From: Palsa-295 sp963781105
GTDB taxonomy: Bacteria; Acidobacteriota; Terriglobia; Acidiferrales; UBA7541
Assembly (NCBI GenBank): GCA_963781105.1
Contig: CAWAED010000012.1
Location: forward strand, 372,001-436,000
Direction: 5' to 3'
Length of the DNA stretch: 64,000 nt
A program made the position numbers and the translations under genes. This document shows positions 8,257-16,405 of the stretch, piece by piece (the first letter of the stretch is position 1; each line of letters begins with the position of its first letter). The notes beneath the pieces are model-generated. The model saw only the letters and a program-made list of their open reading frames with translations, did not search any database and was not told the origin of the DNA.

Positions 8257-8640
8257 ACCAGTCCTCCGCTACGGCTGCTGTTGCGCCAAACTATTCGATT
8301 CATGGAAGGGTGTCCAGGATTGCGGGTTAGGATTGCGGCTCTTCCCGGCTCGCAAATAGGAGATTTTAGCAGCGGTGGTGGCTGGCCGCAACCCTGGCGG
8401 TGGCGTGATGGCTCGGAGCGCGCCGCGGCGGACAGTCGAGCGATGAACTCGCGCACAGCGGCGCAGGCGCGACTCAAGCACGCGGCGAATGCGGCGGCTA
8501 GGGATTGGGTGACGCAAGCGGGTCGCTCCTGAAATCGTGCGTGAAACGTCTATCTTTGGCAGTCTGCGCAACGGTTCCCCGCGCGTGAAACTAATGCGGC
8601 ACCTTCCGCGTATAGCATTCAGAGAACAAGGAGAGCCCTG
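8257..8640. other. Divergent intergenic region between lpdA and the CPBP protease gene
   Basis: This 384-bp gap separates two divergent genes and should hold both promoters. It contains a short direct repeat (AGGATTGCGG twice, about 8317-8337). At the right end GAACAAGGAGAGCCCTG is a clear ribosome site for the rightward gene. I see no coding sequence or RNA gene. Confidence 0.5.
8288..8316 (-). promoter_or_regulatory. Possible sigma-70 type promoter for the lpdA operon
   Basis: On the minus strand TGGACA (8311-8316) is followed after 17 bases by TAGTTT (8288-8293). The -35 matches consensus at five of six positions, the -10 at only three. It lies about 35-60 bases upstream of the lpdA start and is the best candidate in the gap, but weak. 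Confidence 0.3.
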
Positions 8641-9603
8641 ATGACTCCAGACATTAATGCTACGCACCTTGACGCACACGCGGCAGAGGTAGCTCCGGCG
8701 CAGAGTTCGCGCTCACCCGTCGGCAATATTTTCATGGGGCCGCACGGCATACGGGCCGGCTGGAGGCTGCTGATTTTTATCGCGATGTTCATGGCAATCG
8801 GTAGCAGCCTGAGTTTTGGCGTGCACTTGATCCCCGCGGTGCGTGCGTGGCAGAAGACGCAGAATCCGCAGGTGATGGTGCCATCCGGGATGATCATGGG
8901 AGAAGGGATCGCGGTGTTGGCTATGTTCGCGGCGGCTTCGCTGATGACGTTGATCGAGAAGCGCAGCTTTGCCGATTACTATCTGCCGCCCAACCAGGCA
9001 TTCGGAAAACGTTTCTGGCAAGGCATTCCGTACGGGTTCGCGATGCTATCGCTTTTGATGGCGCTGATCGCGGCGTTTCGCGGATTTTCTTTAGGCAACA
9101 TGGCGCTTTCCGGGGCGGATGCCTTGAAATTCGGGGCGGGTTATGGTGTGTCGTTTATTCTGGTGGGTCTCGCCGAGGAATTCTCGTTTCGCGGATACAT
9201 GCAGTCGACTCTTACTTCGGGCATGGGTTTTTGGCCTGCGGCGATCGTCCTTTCCATTTTGTTTGGGGCGATCCATCTGCAGAACCTGGGCGAAGCGTGG
9301 ATCGGAGCGGCGATGGCGGGATCGTTCGGGATACTTGCGGCGTTCAGTCTGCAGCGCACGGGGAACATATGGTTCCCGATCGGGATGCATGCGGCTTGGG
9401 ATTGGGGCGAGACGTATTTTTATTCGGTGCCGGATAGCGGGTTTCTGGCGAAGGGACATTTGCTGAATTCGTCGTTTCATGGAGCGCAATGGCTGACGGG
9501 CGGGAGCGTGGGGCCGGAAGGCAGCGTGTTTGCTTTTGTGGTTTTGGTGATTGGAGGCGTGGGGATACATTTCTTGTTTCCGGCGAAGCGGACGGCAGTT
9601 TGA
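8641..9603 (+). CDS. CPBP-family intramembrane glutamic protease (CAAX protease/bacteriocin-processing type)
   Basis: The 320-residue protein has an Ala-rich cytoplasmic N terminus (about 1-38) and about eight hydrophobic segments. The CPBP motifs are all present: EE with the following Arg in GLAEEFSFRGYM (E179, E180, R184), FGAIH (F208, H212) and the last His in PIGMHAAWDWGE (H250). These form the intramembrane active site. Relatives cleave prenylated or membrane substrates, process peptides or give bacteriocin self-immunity; the substrate here is unknown. AAGGAGAGCCCTG supports the ATG at 8641. No peptide or bacteriocin gene lies next to it. Confidence 0.87.
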   Translation: MTPDINATHLDAHAAEVAPAQSSRSPVGNIFMGPHGIRAGWRLLIFIAMFMAIGSSLSFGVHLIPAVRAWQKTQNPQVMVPSGMIMGEGIAVLAMFAAASLMTLIEKRSFADYYLPPNQAFGKRFWQGIPYGFAMLSLLMALIAAFRGFSLGNMALSGADALKFGAGYGVSFILVGLAEEFSFRGYMQSTLTSGMGFWPAAIVLSILFGAIHLQNLGEAWIGAAMAGSFGILAAFSLQRTGNIWFPIGMHAAWDWGETYFYSVPDSGFLAKGHLLNSSFHGAQWLTGGSVGPEGSVFAFVVLVIGGVGIHFLFPAKRTAV

Positions 9604-9642
9604 AGTGATTGGATCGATCTGTGGATTGCGGGCGCGGCTGAC

Positions 9643-9739
9643 GGGCTTGGGTCCGGGCAAGCTTGGGCGCAGCGAGCAGCCCCCTACGAACCCTGGATTA
9701 ATTCTTGGCGCGTGGGCTCGGTCCGGGCAAGTTGGGGCG
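9643..9739 (+). repeat. Two-copy direct repeat
   Basis: GGGCTTGGGTCCGGGCAAGC at 9643-9662 and GGGCTCGGTCCGGGCAAG at 9714-9731 are near-identical, and both continue into a TTGGG(G)CG-type tail. They lie between convergent genes and encode nothing recognisable. Confidence 0.6.
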
Positions 9740-9747
9740 GCGTCTTC

Positions 9748-9796
9748 GATTCGGCGCTGCCGAATCTCGGGATGAATCGCGCTGTAACGCGATTCA
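9748..9796. terminator. Pair of perfect hairpins between convergent genes
   Basis: GATTCGGC-GCT-GCCGAATC (9748-9766, 8-bp stem) is followed at once by TGAATCGCG-CTGTAA-CGCGATTCA (9773-9796, 9-bp stem). They lie between the CPBP protease gene (+) and the symporter gene (-). There is no T-run, so they may act as REP-type or factor-assisted transcript ends rather than classical terminators. Confidence 0.5.
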
Positions 9797-9825
9797 CAAG
9801 CAGCACCCCTACAAAACCCTCGAAT

Positions 9826-11223
9826 TTAAGTCTGTGTTGGTTCTGCTGCAGCTAGCTCGCCTTCCCATCTGGCGATTACTGCTGAGGCCAGGCAATTTCC
9901 TATTACGTTTACGGCTGTGCGCGCCATGTCCATTAGCGCGTCAATTCCCAGAATTATGAAGATTGGCTCGGTGGGTAGGTGGAACATTCCTACTGTGGCG
10001 AGCAGCACTACCAGCACCGCGCGCGGGACTCCGGCTACTCCTTTGCTGGTGAGCATCAGCGTGAAGACCATGAAGAGTTGTTCACCGAACGGCATGTGAA
10101 TCCCAGCTGCTTGCGCTACGAACACGGACGCTAGCGCGAGGTACAGCGACGATCCATCGAGATTGAAGCTGTAGCCGGCGGGGATCACGAAGGCGACGAT
10201 GCGCCTTGGCACGCCGAAAGCTTCCATGGATTCCATCGCGCGCGGCAATGCTGCTTCGGACGTGCTAGTGGCGAAGGCAATGGTGGCAGGCTCGGCGACG
10301 GCCTGCACGAAGCGGCCGATCGGTAGCTTCGCGAACCACGCGATGGGCAACAGCACGCACAGCAAGAAAACGGCCAGCGCGGCGTATCCGGTAAGCAGTA
10401 ATTTGCCGAGCGGCAACAGCACGCCGATTCCCACGTGCGCGACTGTGTAAGCCATCGCGGCGCCGACGCCGACCGGCGCGTAATACATGACGATATTGGT
10501 GAACGCAAACATCACGTCCGTCAGCGATTCGCAAAATTTCAGCATGGGCGCGCGTTTCGCTTCCGGAATGCGCGCGAGCGCAATTCCGAAAAGAATGGCG
10601 AACACTGCTACTTGCAGTATTTGGTTTTCGGCGACTGACTTCGCGAGATTTTCGGGGAAGACGTGCAGAAGGAAGTCGTCCCAGTGCATCGGCGGAGCAT
10701 TCTGCGCGCTCACAATTTCGGGCGTGGCGGGTATGGCCATGCCTTCACCGGCGCGGCTGATATTGATGGCGCCAAGGCCGATGAAGAGCGCCACAGTGGT
10801 GACCAACTCGAAATAAATCAGGCTCTTGATGCCGATGCGTCCGACGCCGCGGAGATTGCCGTGGCCGGCGATGCCCGTAATCAGCGTGCCCAGAATCAAC
10901 GGCGCGACGATCACTTTGATCAGCCGCAGAAAAATATCGCTGAAGACGCGCAGGTGCTCCGCGAAGTGTGGCCTGTCGAGGCCGATTTCTCCGCCGAAGA
11001 GCATGGCGAAGAAAATCCAGAAGGTGAGTGAAGATTTGCGCAGGCCGCAGGCGGCGATCAGAGCCAGGCCGGTCCAGCGCAGCCCGGCTAGCCAGAATTG
11101 TGGTCCGAGGAAAATCGCGAGCACGGCGCCCGCGAGGAAAAGAAGGACGCCGACCCCAGTGATTGCGCGCAATGAGCGCGTTTTTGGACCAGGGAGCGGG
11201 CCGTCAGGGCTGGCTGTCGTCAT
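9826..11223 (-). CDS. Dicarboxylate/amino acid:cation symporter (DAACS family)
   Basis: The 465-residue inner-membrane protein has the DctA/GltP architecture of eight helices and two re-entrant hairpins. The first hairpin shows the serine-rich FATSTSEAALPRAMESMEAFGVP segment. The substrate and cation site is marked by PAGYSFNLDGSSLYLALASVF, the second hairpin by TSKGVAGVPRA, and the last helix by LGIDALMDMARTAVNVIGNCLASAVIARWEG, whose D...R...N pattern binds the dicarboxylate or amino acid. It should take up C4-dicarboxylates, glutamate or aspartate with H+ or Na+. Exact specificity is not readable. The gene stands alone on the minus strand, next to an insertion sequence upstream. Confidence 0.92.
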   Translation of the reverse strand: MTTASPDGPLPGPKTRSLRAITGVGVLLFLAGAVLAIFLGPQFWLAGLRWTGLALIAACGLRKSSLTFWIFFAMLFGGEIGLDRPHFAEHLRVFSDIFLRLIKVIVAPLILGTLITGIAGHGNLRGVGRIGIKSLIYFELVTTVALFIGLGAINISRAGEGMAIPATPEIVSAQNAPPMHWDDFLLHVFPENLAKSVAENQILQVAVFAILFGIALARIPEAKRAPMLKFCESLTDVMFAFTNIVMYYAPVGVGAAMAYTVAHVGIGVLLPLGKLLLTGYAALAVFLLCVLLPIAWFAKLPIGRFVQAVAEPATIAFATSTSEAALPRAMESMEAFGVPRRIVAFVIPAGYSFNLDGSSLYLALASVFVAQAAGIHMPFGEQLFMVFTLMLTSKGVAGVPRAVLVVLLATVGMFHLPTEPIFIILGIDALMDMARTAVNVIGNCLASAVIARWEGELAAAEPTQT

Positions 11224-11288
11224 GGTCGCTCATTGTTCGTGTTGTGCTGATGCTCTCCATACCGGCTGCGGAAAACAAAATTCCGGCT

Positions 11289-11308
11289 TCAGGGGCTAAA
11301 GCCCCTGA
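11289..11308. repeat. Perfect 20-base palindrome
   Basis: TCAGGGGCT-AA-AGCCCCTGA is a perfect inverted repeat with 9-bp arms, between the symporter start and the insertion sequence. This kind of GGGGCTAAAGCCCC palindrome looks like a REP-type element. Confidence 0.6.
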
Positions 11309-11326
11309 GTCCGTGGCGTGGCTCTC

Positions 11327-11359
11327 GGCGGGGCTGAAGAGTCTGTGTGAGAACTCGGG
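11327..11359 (+). repeat. Left terminal inverted repeat of the insertion sequence
   Basis: It begins GGCGGGGCTGAAGAGTCTGT and matches the reverse complement of 12685-12717 at 31 of 33 positions. The only difference is GA versus AG before the final ACTCGGG. Confidence 0.9.
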
Positions 11360-11397
11360 TTGACGCGTCTCTTATACTGCAGGAGAGAGGAGACGCC

Positions 11398-12603
11398 ATG
11401 GCAAAATTTCTGGATTACAATCCGGAGCAGGCGTATTTGCTGCCACCGAGCGTGCGCGACGTGCTGGGAGCGGATCACTTGTGTTTTTTCCTGCGGCGCG
11501 TGGTGGCGAAATTGAACCTGGACGGTTTCCGCGACGAGTATGGAGCCGAAGGCGGGCCGGCGTACGCGCCCGAGATGTTGGTGGCGGTCTGGCTGTACGC
11601 CTACGCGCTGAGCGTGACCAGTTCGCGTCGCCTGGAGCAGCGCATTCGCGAAGATTTGGCGTTTCGCTATCTGGCGGGCGGAGCGACGCCGGATCATTGG
11701 ACCCTGAATGCCTTTCGGCGGCGACACGGGAAGGGACTGAACGATCTGTTCACGCAAGTGCTGGAGCTGGCGCGGAAAGCGAAGCTGGGCAAGCTGGGGC
11801 ACGTGGCGATTGATTCGACGCGCATCGCGGCGAACGCCTCGCGCAACCGCATCGACACCGAGCAGGCGTTGCGGGATGCGCGGGCGCGCCTGCGGCGAGA
11901 CATCCGCCGCTGGCAGCGACAGTGCGATCGGGAAGATCCGAATGAGGGGGCCGGAGTGGCCGTGGGTCAGGCGGTGCTGGAGCGGCTGGAAGAGCAGCTG
12001 GAGGCGATTCCCGAACGGCTGGAGCGCTTGCACAAAGCCGGGTTGAAAAAGATTTCGCGCACCGATCCGGACAGCCGTTTTTTGCGGGAGCGCGGCGGAT
12101 TCACGCTGGGCTACACGGTGGACCTGGCGGTGAGCGAGGATCATGTGATTTTGGCGCAGCGGGTGACGCAGCACACCAACGATAACGAGTCGCTGCTGCC
12201 CATGGTGCAAGCCGTCGAGCAGCAGGTCGGGAAAAAGCCGGAACGAGTCAGCGCGGACAGCGGTTTTTTCTCCCTCGCGAATTTGCAGAGCTTGGAGCAA
12301 GCGGGCATCGATGCCTACGTTCCGGATTCGACCTTGGCGCACGAGATGAACTTCGGCCGTCGCGTGCGGGGAGCGGCGCCGGCCCGGGAGCGGTTGCATC
12401 GGCGGATGCGGCAGAAGCTGCGCGATCCGGTGGGCCGGGCGATTTACCAGCAGCGCAAGGCGATCGTGGAACCGGTGATCGGAGTGCTGAAGGAACAGAG
12501 AGGAATGCGGCGTTTTGCTCGTCGCGGGCTGGCGCAGGTGGCGGTGGAGTTGGCCCTGGCCGCCACGGCCTACAACCTGACGCGGATGTGGCGCACCCGC
12601 TAG
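11398..12603 (+). CDS. Transposase, IS1182-like (DDE)
   Basis: The 401-residue protein has the N-terminal domain common to IS1182/IS5-type transposases (PEQAYLLPPSVRDVLGADHL, then PEMLVAVWLYAYA). The DDE acidic residues are readable as VAIDSTRIAANAS (first Asp), RVSADSGFFSLANL (second Asp) and KAIVEPVIGVLKEQRGMRRF (Glu). The ATG at 11398 is preceded by GGAGAGAGGAGACGCC. The frame is intact and the element's ends are intact, so it may be active or recently active. Family placement is by motif style and could be refined to a subgroup. Confidence 0.9.
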   Translation: MAKFLDYNPEQAYLLPPSVRDVLGADHLCFFLRRVVAKLNLDGFRDEYGAEGGPAYAPEMLVAVWLYAYALSVTSSRRLEQRIREDLAFRYLAGGATPDHWTLNAFRRRHGKGLNDLFTQVLELARKAKLGKLGHVAIDSTRIAANASRNRIDTEQALRDARARLRRDIRRWQRQCDREDPNEGAGVAVGQAVLERLEEQLEAIPERLERLHKAGLKKISRTDPDSRFLRERGGFTLGYTVDLAVSEDHVILAQRVTQHTNDNESLLPMVQAVEQQVGKKPERVSADSGFFSLANLQSLEQAGIDAYVPDSTLAHEMNFGRRVRGAAPARERLHRRMRQKLRDPVGRAIYQQRKAIVEPVIGVLKEQRGMRRFARRGLAQVAVELALAATAYNLTRMWRTR

Positions 12604-12684
12604 TCGCGCGGCCGCCGCTAAACGAGAAACGTCATCAAGCAACATGTTCTTTCACCCGAATTCGCAATCATTAATCGCGCGGCT

Positions 12685-12717
12685 CCCGAGTCTTCACACA
12701 GACTCTTCAGCCCCGCC
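12685..12717 (-). repeat. Right terminal inverted repeat of the insertion sequence
   Basis: This is the inverted partner of 11327-11359 and ends at CCCCGCC (12711-12717). Confidence 0.9.
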
Positions 12718-12787
12718 CTTCCCCAATTCCATCGTGTAATTCCATCGTTCATGTTGCGAAGCTTGTTCGGCATTCCGGCCATCTGCT

Positions 12788-13993
12788 ATGGTGCGAAGTA
12801 TGCCCGCAATCAAACATTTGGATTGCTCGCGCTGCAAAGAAACGGTTTCCGCCGAGACGCCGCAGACTCTTTGCCCGAAGTGCAAGGGCGCGCTCTACGT
12901 TCGCTACGACCTGACTCCGCTGCGCGGAGCTGGCGCGCGAGACGCCGTCGTCCAGGGCGCGGCGACTTCGCCCTGGCCCGGCATGTGGCGCTATCGCTCG
13001 GTGCTTCCGACCGTCGAGCCACTCACACTGGGCGAAGGCTGGACGCCGATGCTGCGCAGCCGCCGCCACCCCGGCTTGTTCCTGAAGGAGGAAGGCGCGA
13101 ACCCCACCGGCTCGTTCAAGGCGCGCGGCCTGGCACTCGCGGTGACTATGGCGCGGCATTACGGACTGCGCAAACTCGCCGTACCATCCGCGGGAAATGC
13201 AGCGGGCGCGCTTGCTGCTTACGCTGCCGCGGCGGGAATCGAAGCGCATATTTTCATGCCACGGGATGTGCCGTTTGCGAATTACGTCGAGGCGGTAGCC
13301 TACGGCGCGCATGTGACGTTGGTCAACGGTCTAATTTCGGATTGCGGGCGGATGGTGGCGGACCGCAAGGACGCCGAAGGCTGGTTCGACGTCTCGACGC
13401 TGAAGGAGCCGTTTCGCGTCGAGGGCAAGAAGACGATGGGCTATGAGTTGGTCGAACAGCTCGGCTGGGAATATCCGGAGGCCGTGTTTTATCCGACGGG
13501 CGGAGGGGTGGGCCTGATCGGAATGTGGAAAGCTTTCGGCGAGCTGGAAGAGCTGGGCTGGGTGCGTCCTGGAAAGCGGCCGCGGATGATTGCAGTGCAA
13601 TCGTCGGGCTGCGCGCCGATTGCGCGCGCCTTCGATAAAGGCGCCGAGGCGAGCGAAGTGTGGGAGAGCGCGTCCACATTTGCTTCGGGCTTGCGCGTGC
13701 CGAAGCCTTACGGCGACTCGATCATGCTGGAGATTTTGCGGGAATCGGGAGGCGTGGCGCTGGCGATTCCCGACGGCGAGATTCTCGCCTCACTGAAAGA
13801 TTGGGCCAAGAACGAGGGCATCTTTCTTTCGCCGGAAGGCGCCGCCGCGACTGCAGCCTACGATCATCTGCTCGCGACGGGTTCTCTGAAACCAGCAGAT
13901 AGAGTGGTTCTCTTCAATACCGGCTCCGGATTAAAGTACACGGACGTGACGGCTGCAGCTATGCACCTACAACGCCCGGCGCAAAGTGTGTAA
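12788..13993 (+). CDS. thrC: Threonine synthase
   Basis: Threonine synthase converts O-phosphohomoserine to threonine with pyridoxal phosphate. The 401-residue protein starts with a zinc-ribbon-like pair (CSRC...CPKC, residues 13-32) seen in many threonine synthases. The PLP lysine is in EEGANPTGSFKARG (K111), followed by the phosphate-binding and glycine-rich PSAGNAAGALAAYAA and PTGGGVGLIGMWKAF. The C terminus has LFNTGSGLKY. An alternative ATG at 12800 (MPAIKHLDC) is equally good, since neither has a strong ribosome site. The insertion sequence ends 70 bp upstream, so the original promoter may be displaced. Confidence 0.9.
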   Translation: MVRSMPAIKHLDCSRCKETVSAETPQTLCPKCKGALYVRYDLTPLRGAGARDAVVQGAATSPWPGMWRYRSVLPTVEPLTLGEGWTPMLRSRRHPGLFLKEEGANPTGSFKARGLALAVTMARHYGLRKLAVPSAGNAAGALAAYAAAAGIEAHIFMPRDVPFANYVEAVAYGAHVTLVNGLISDCGRMVADRKDAEGWFDVSTLKEPFRVEGKKTMGYELVEQLGWEYPEAVFYPTGGGVGLIGMWKAFGELEELGWVRPGKRPRMIAVQSSGCAPIARAFDKGAEASEVWESASTFASGLRVPKPYGDSIMLEILRESGGVALAIPDGEILASLKDWAKNEGIFLSPEGAAATAAYDHLLATGSLKPADRVVLFNTGSGLKYTDVTAAAMHLQRPAQSV

Positions 13994-14145
13994 TCTCATC
14001 GCAAAAATACCTGAGCCCGCGGAATTGGAATCCTTTTCCGACAACACTGCATCTATTCCTTCTCTGTAAGGCGCAAATTCCCGCCGCGCGTCGCTGCAAA
14101 AGGCGACGGTCGTTGCTTTATCTGCTCCAAATCGAACGTGGCGGA

Positions 14146-14174
14146 TTGACAACGGGAATTTGTATCGGTAAACT
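14146..14174 (+). promoter_or_regulatory. Sigma-70 type promoter of the dksA-like gene
   Basis: TTGACA at 14146-14151 is a perfect -35. After exactly 17 bases comes TAAACT at 14169-14174, a four-of-six -10. Transcription would start near 14181, about 40 bases before the ATG. Confidence 0.65.
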
Positions 14175-14186
14175 CGCGGGATTTGA

Positions 14187-14205
14187 GTGAGGTCTTTAAC
14201 CTCAC
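14187..14205 (+). promoter_or_regulatory. Leader hairpin upstream of the dksA-like gene
   Basis: GTGAGGT-CTTTA-ACCTCAC is a perfect 7-bp stem with a 5-base loop at the very start of the predicted transcript, immediately before TAGGGACTTGACG and the ATG. It could stabilise the mRNA, modulate translation, or be a repressor operator. Confidence 0.45.
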
Positions 14206-14219
14206 CTAGGGACTTGACG

Positions 14220-14573
14220 ATGGACAAGAAACGGTTGGACTACTACAAGAAGAAACTGATTACACGGCGGGAAGAGTTGGTGCGTGGAATCGCACGCACC
14301 GAGCAGGAAGGCCGCGAGGCGGATGAAGATCCCACCGTTGATCTGGCCGATAAGGCAGCGAATTCCTACACCAAGGAATTCCTCTTCGGCCAAACACATA
14401 ACGATCGCTCGCTGCTGCAACTGGTAGACGACGCGCTCTCACGCATCAAGGACAGCTCCTTTGGCGAATGCAGTTCCTGCCATCAAGAGCTCCAACAGAA
14501 GCGGCTCGAAGCCGTGCCGTGGACGCGTTACTGCATAACCTGCCAGGAAAAGACCGAGCAAGGGCTGCTCTAA
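14220..14573 (+). CDS. TraR/DksA-type zinc-finger protein
   Basis: The 117-residue protein has an N-terminal coiled-coil-like helix (KKRLDYYKKKLITRREELVRGI), a middle segment with the acidic ADEDPTVDLADKAANS, and a C-terminal four-ligand finger CSSCH...CITC (about residues 85-109). This is the DksA/TraR/YocK layout; such proteins enter the RNA polymerase secondary channel or act as stress regulators. The helical tip lacks an obvious DxxDxA exactly as in E. coli DksA, so ppGpp-dependent function is not assured. It has its own strong promoter and leader hairpin. Confidence 0.85.
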   Translation: MDKKRLDYYKKKLITRREELVRGIARTEQEGREADEDPTVDLADKAANSYTKEFLFGQTHNDRSLLQLVDDALSRIKDSSFGECSSCHQELQQKRLEAVPWTRYCITCQEKTEQGLL

Positions 14574-14762
14574 GCAGGACGCGCAGCCCGTCTTCGCAAT
14601 TCTTCGCGGTCGGCCGATTCGCTAGGGGTGTGCCCGCAGGTGTCGCAGCCAACGCGAGCACGCTCGCCTGTCTACGTATAGATACTGACTTTACATCCCC
14701 TCGCCGGTTGGAGTAGCGTCCGCAATCCCCCCTTCCGATTCACAACGAGCTCGTGATCTTTG

Positions 14763-15589
14763 ATGATCTTACGCAGCGCCATTGATTCGCTAGCCGCCGT
14801 GCTCTTCCCTGCGCCTTGCAGGATTTGCGGCGCCGTCCTGCTTAACGCGAGCCGGATTCCAATTTGCGCTGCGTGCCTTGCCTCGTTTGAGCCGATTCCA
14901 CAGCCGATGTGCGAGCGTTGCGGCAAGCCCTTTCTAACGCCGGTTGGAGCAGAGTCCGTCCAGCCGCGCTGCCGGCTGTGCCGGGAAGTTTTTTTTGCCT
15001 TCGACTTCGCGCGCAGCTACGGCGTGTATAACGACGCGTGCATCACGCGATTCTGCTGCTGAAATACGAAGAAGTGACGCGCCTGGGCGATTGGTTCGCG
15101 GCCAGGCTAGCGGAGCTGATGGCGCGCGAAGCCGAGGCATTTGGCGCGGACGTGGTGGTGCCAGTGCCATTGCATCCAGACCGGAAGCGCGAACGAGGGT
15201 ATAATCAAGCAGAGCTGATTGCGCGTCCATTGGCCCGACGCTTGCATCTAAAAGAGGGTGCTTACCTGCTGATGCGAACGAAGCCTCGTCCGGCTCGGTT
15301 GGTGCTTTCGCGCAAGGAGCAGTGGGATTCGGTACGTGGCGCGTACGCCACGCGCAAGGGGCTGCGGGTTGACAAGCTTCGCGTTCTACTGGTAGATGAT
15401 GTAATGACGACTGGCGCGACATTAGATGCGTGTGCACGAGCCTTGAAGAGCGCGGGAGCCAGTTCTGTTCTGGGATTGACGGTCGCGCGAGTGGTTACCG
15501 GCCGGTCGCCTGCGGGCTCACTGCACAGGCAGGAAACAAGGAAAGGCGAAATAAACCAAGAGGGTGCCGCGAGCATCCTTACTGGCTAA
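14763..15589 (+). pseudogene. comF: ComF-family phosphoribosyltransferase, frameshifted
   Basis: The first part (14763 to about 15035) begins MILRSAIDSLAAVLFPAPC and has the zinc-binding cysteines CRIC...CAAC...CERC...CRLC, then FDFARSYGVYNDA. There the frame runs into a stop at 15060-15062. The rest continues one frame over from about 15038: HHAILLLKYEEVTRLGDW, then VVVPVPLHPDRKRERGYNQA and the PRPP loop VLLVDDVMTTGATLDACARA. Adding one base at about 15036-15038 gives a normal ComF of about 275 residues. ComF proteins support DNA uptake or salvage-type phosphoribosyl transfer. Either the gene is broken or the sequence has a one-base error. Confidence 0.85.
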
Positions 15590-15624
15590 GGAAAAACCAA
15601 ACCAGCGACGCAAAGGCGGCGCAC

Positions 15625-16254
15625 ATGGATAAGCGACCTAAGCTCGGCTTACGGCCCCGACCCAACATCGGGCTGAGCGGTGTTGCGCCGGACCCGCTGG
15701 CGGCAAAGCAGCCGTCCAATTCTCCCGCCAGCCGCCCTTCGGTGATGCAAGCCCCGGTGCTGGTTTTGAACGCGACCTTCGAACCTATCAATGTTACCGC
15801 CGTGCGGCGTGCGCTCGTGCTGATGCTCAAGGGCGTCGCTCAGGCCGAAGAAACCAATCACACCGAAGTGCATTCGACGCAGAAGGCGATCCAGGTTCCT
15901 TCGGTAATTCGCCTGCTGAGTTACCGGCACATTCCGCAGCAGAGCCGCGCGCTATCGCGCAAAAATATTTTGCTGCGCGATCGCAATACTTGCCAGTTCT
16001 GCGCCTGCGCGTTTCCTGCGTCGGAGCTGACGCTGGATCACGTGCTGCCGCGTTCGCGCGGCGGACGCTCGACGTGGGAGAATCTCGTCGCGTGCTGCTA
16101 CGCTTGTAACAACCGCAAGGGCGACCGCACGCCGGAAGAAGCGGGGATCAAGTTGCAGCGCCGTCCGCGCCCTTTCACGCTGCACACATCACGACAATTG
16201 ATGCGGCTCATCGGACATCGTGATGAGAAGTGGCGTAAGTATCTGTTTTACTGA
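15625..16254 (+). CDS. HNH endonuclease family protein
   Basis: The 209-residue protein (ATG at 15625, MDKRPKLGLRP) has a short basic, Pro-rich N terminus, then APVLVLNATFEPINVTAVRRAL, which is conserved in a widespread HNH family. The HNH domain follows: CQFCACAFPASELTLDHVLPRSRGG with the catalytic DH, then WENLVACCYACNNRKGDRTPEEAG, giving two CxxC zinc pairs and the Asn. The role in this widespread single-gene family is not established; DNA nicking or repair is plausible. An internal ATG at about 15745 (MQAPVLVLN) is an alternative start. No restriction methylase or phage genes are nearby. Confidence 0.87.
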   Translation: MDKRPKLGLRPRPNIGLSGVAPDPLAAKQPSNSPASRPSVMQAPVLVLNATFEPINVTAVRRALVLMLKGVAQAEETNHTEVHSTQKAIQVPSVIRLLSYRHIPQQSRALSRKNILLRDRNTCQFCACAFPASELTLDHVLPRSRGGRSTWENLVACCYACNNRKGDRTPEEAGIKLQRRPRPFTLHTSRQLMRLIGHRDEKWRKYLFY

Positions 16255-16344
16255 CGCTTGCCAATTTTTTTTGTGCGGGCTGCTTCATGCAACCTTTTCC
16301 CACCGTTCACGTCTAATCTTTTAATTACTTCTAGGACACACCCC

Positions 16345-16379
16345 GGGAAGTGGTTCTGGTTCAACCCAGGCCGCTTCCC
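16345..16379. terminator. Hairpin between convergent genes
   Basis: GGGAAGTGG (16345-16353) pairs with CCGCTTCCC (16371-16379), nine pairs including one G-T, with a 17-base loop, followed by CTCCTTTTCC. It probably ends transcription of the HNH gene from the left. Confidence 0.5.
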
Positions 16380-16405
16380 CTCCTTTTCCTAGCGCGAAAA
16401 TCGAT

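Larger units (their letters stand above)
11327..12717 (+). mobile_element. Complete insertion sequence, IS1182-like
   Basis: The 1391-bp element is bounded by 33-bp terminal inverted repeats that match at 31 positions and encloses one full-length transposase gene. No clear target-site duplication is visible (left flank ends ...GGCTCTC, right flank begins CTTCCCC). It sits between the symporter gene and thrC, about 70 bp upstream of thrC, and could have replaced or altered the thrC promoter. Confidence 0.88.

Noticed and set aside
7483..8532. Long open frame opposite lpdA (+)
   Set aside because: It overlaps the fully supported lpdA gene on the other strand, has a phenylalanine/aspartate-rich shadow composition, and matches no family.
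11296..12645. Open frame opposite the transposase (-)
   Set aside because: It spans the transposase gene and part of the inverted repeats in antisense; no motif is visible.
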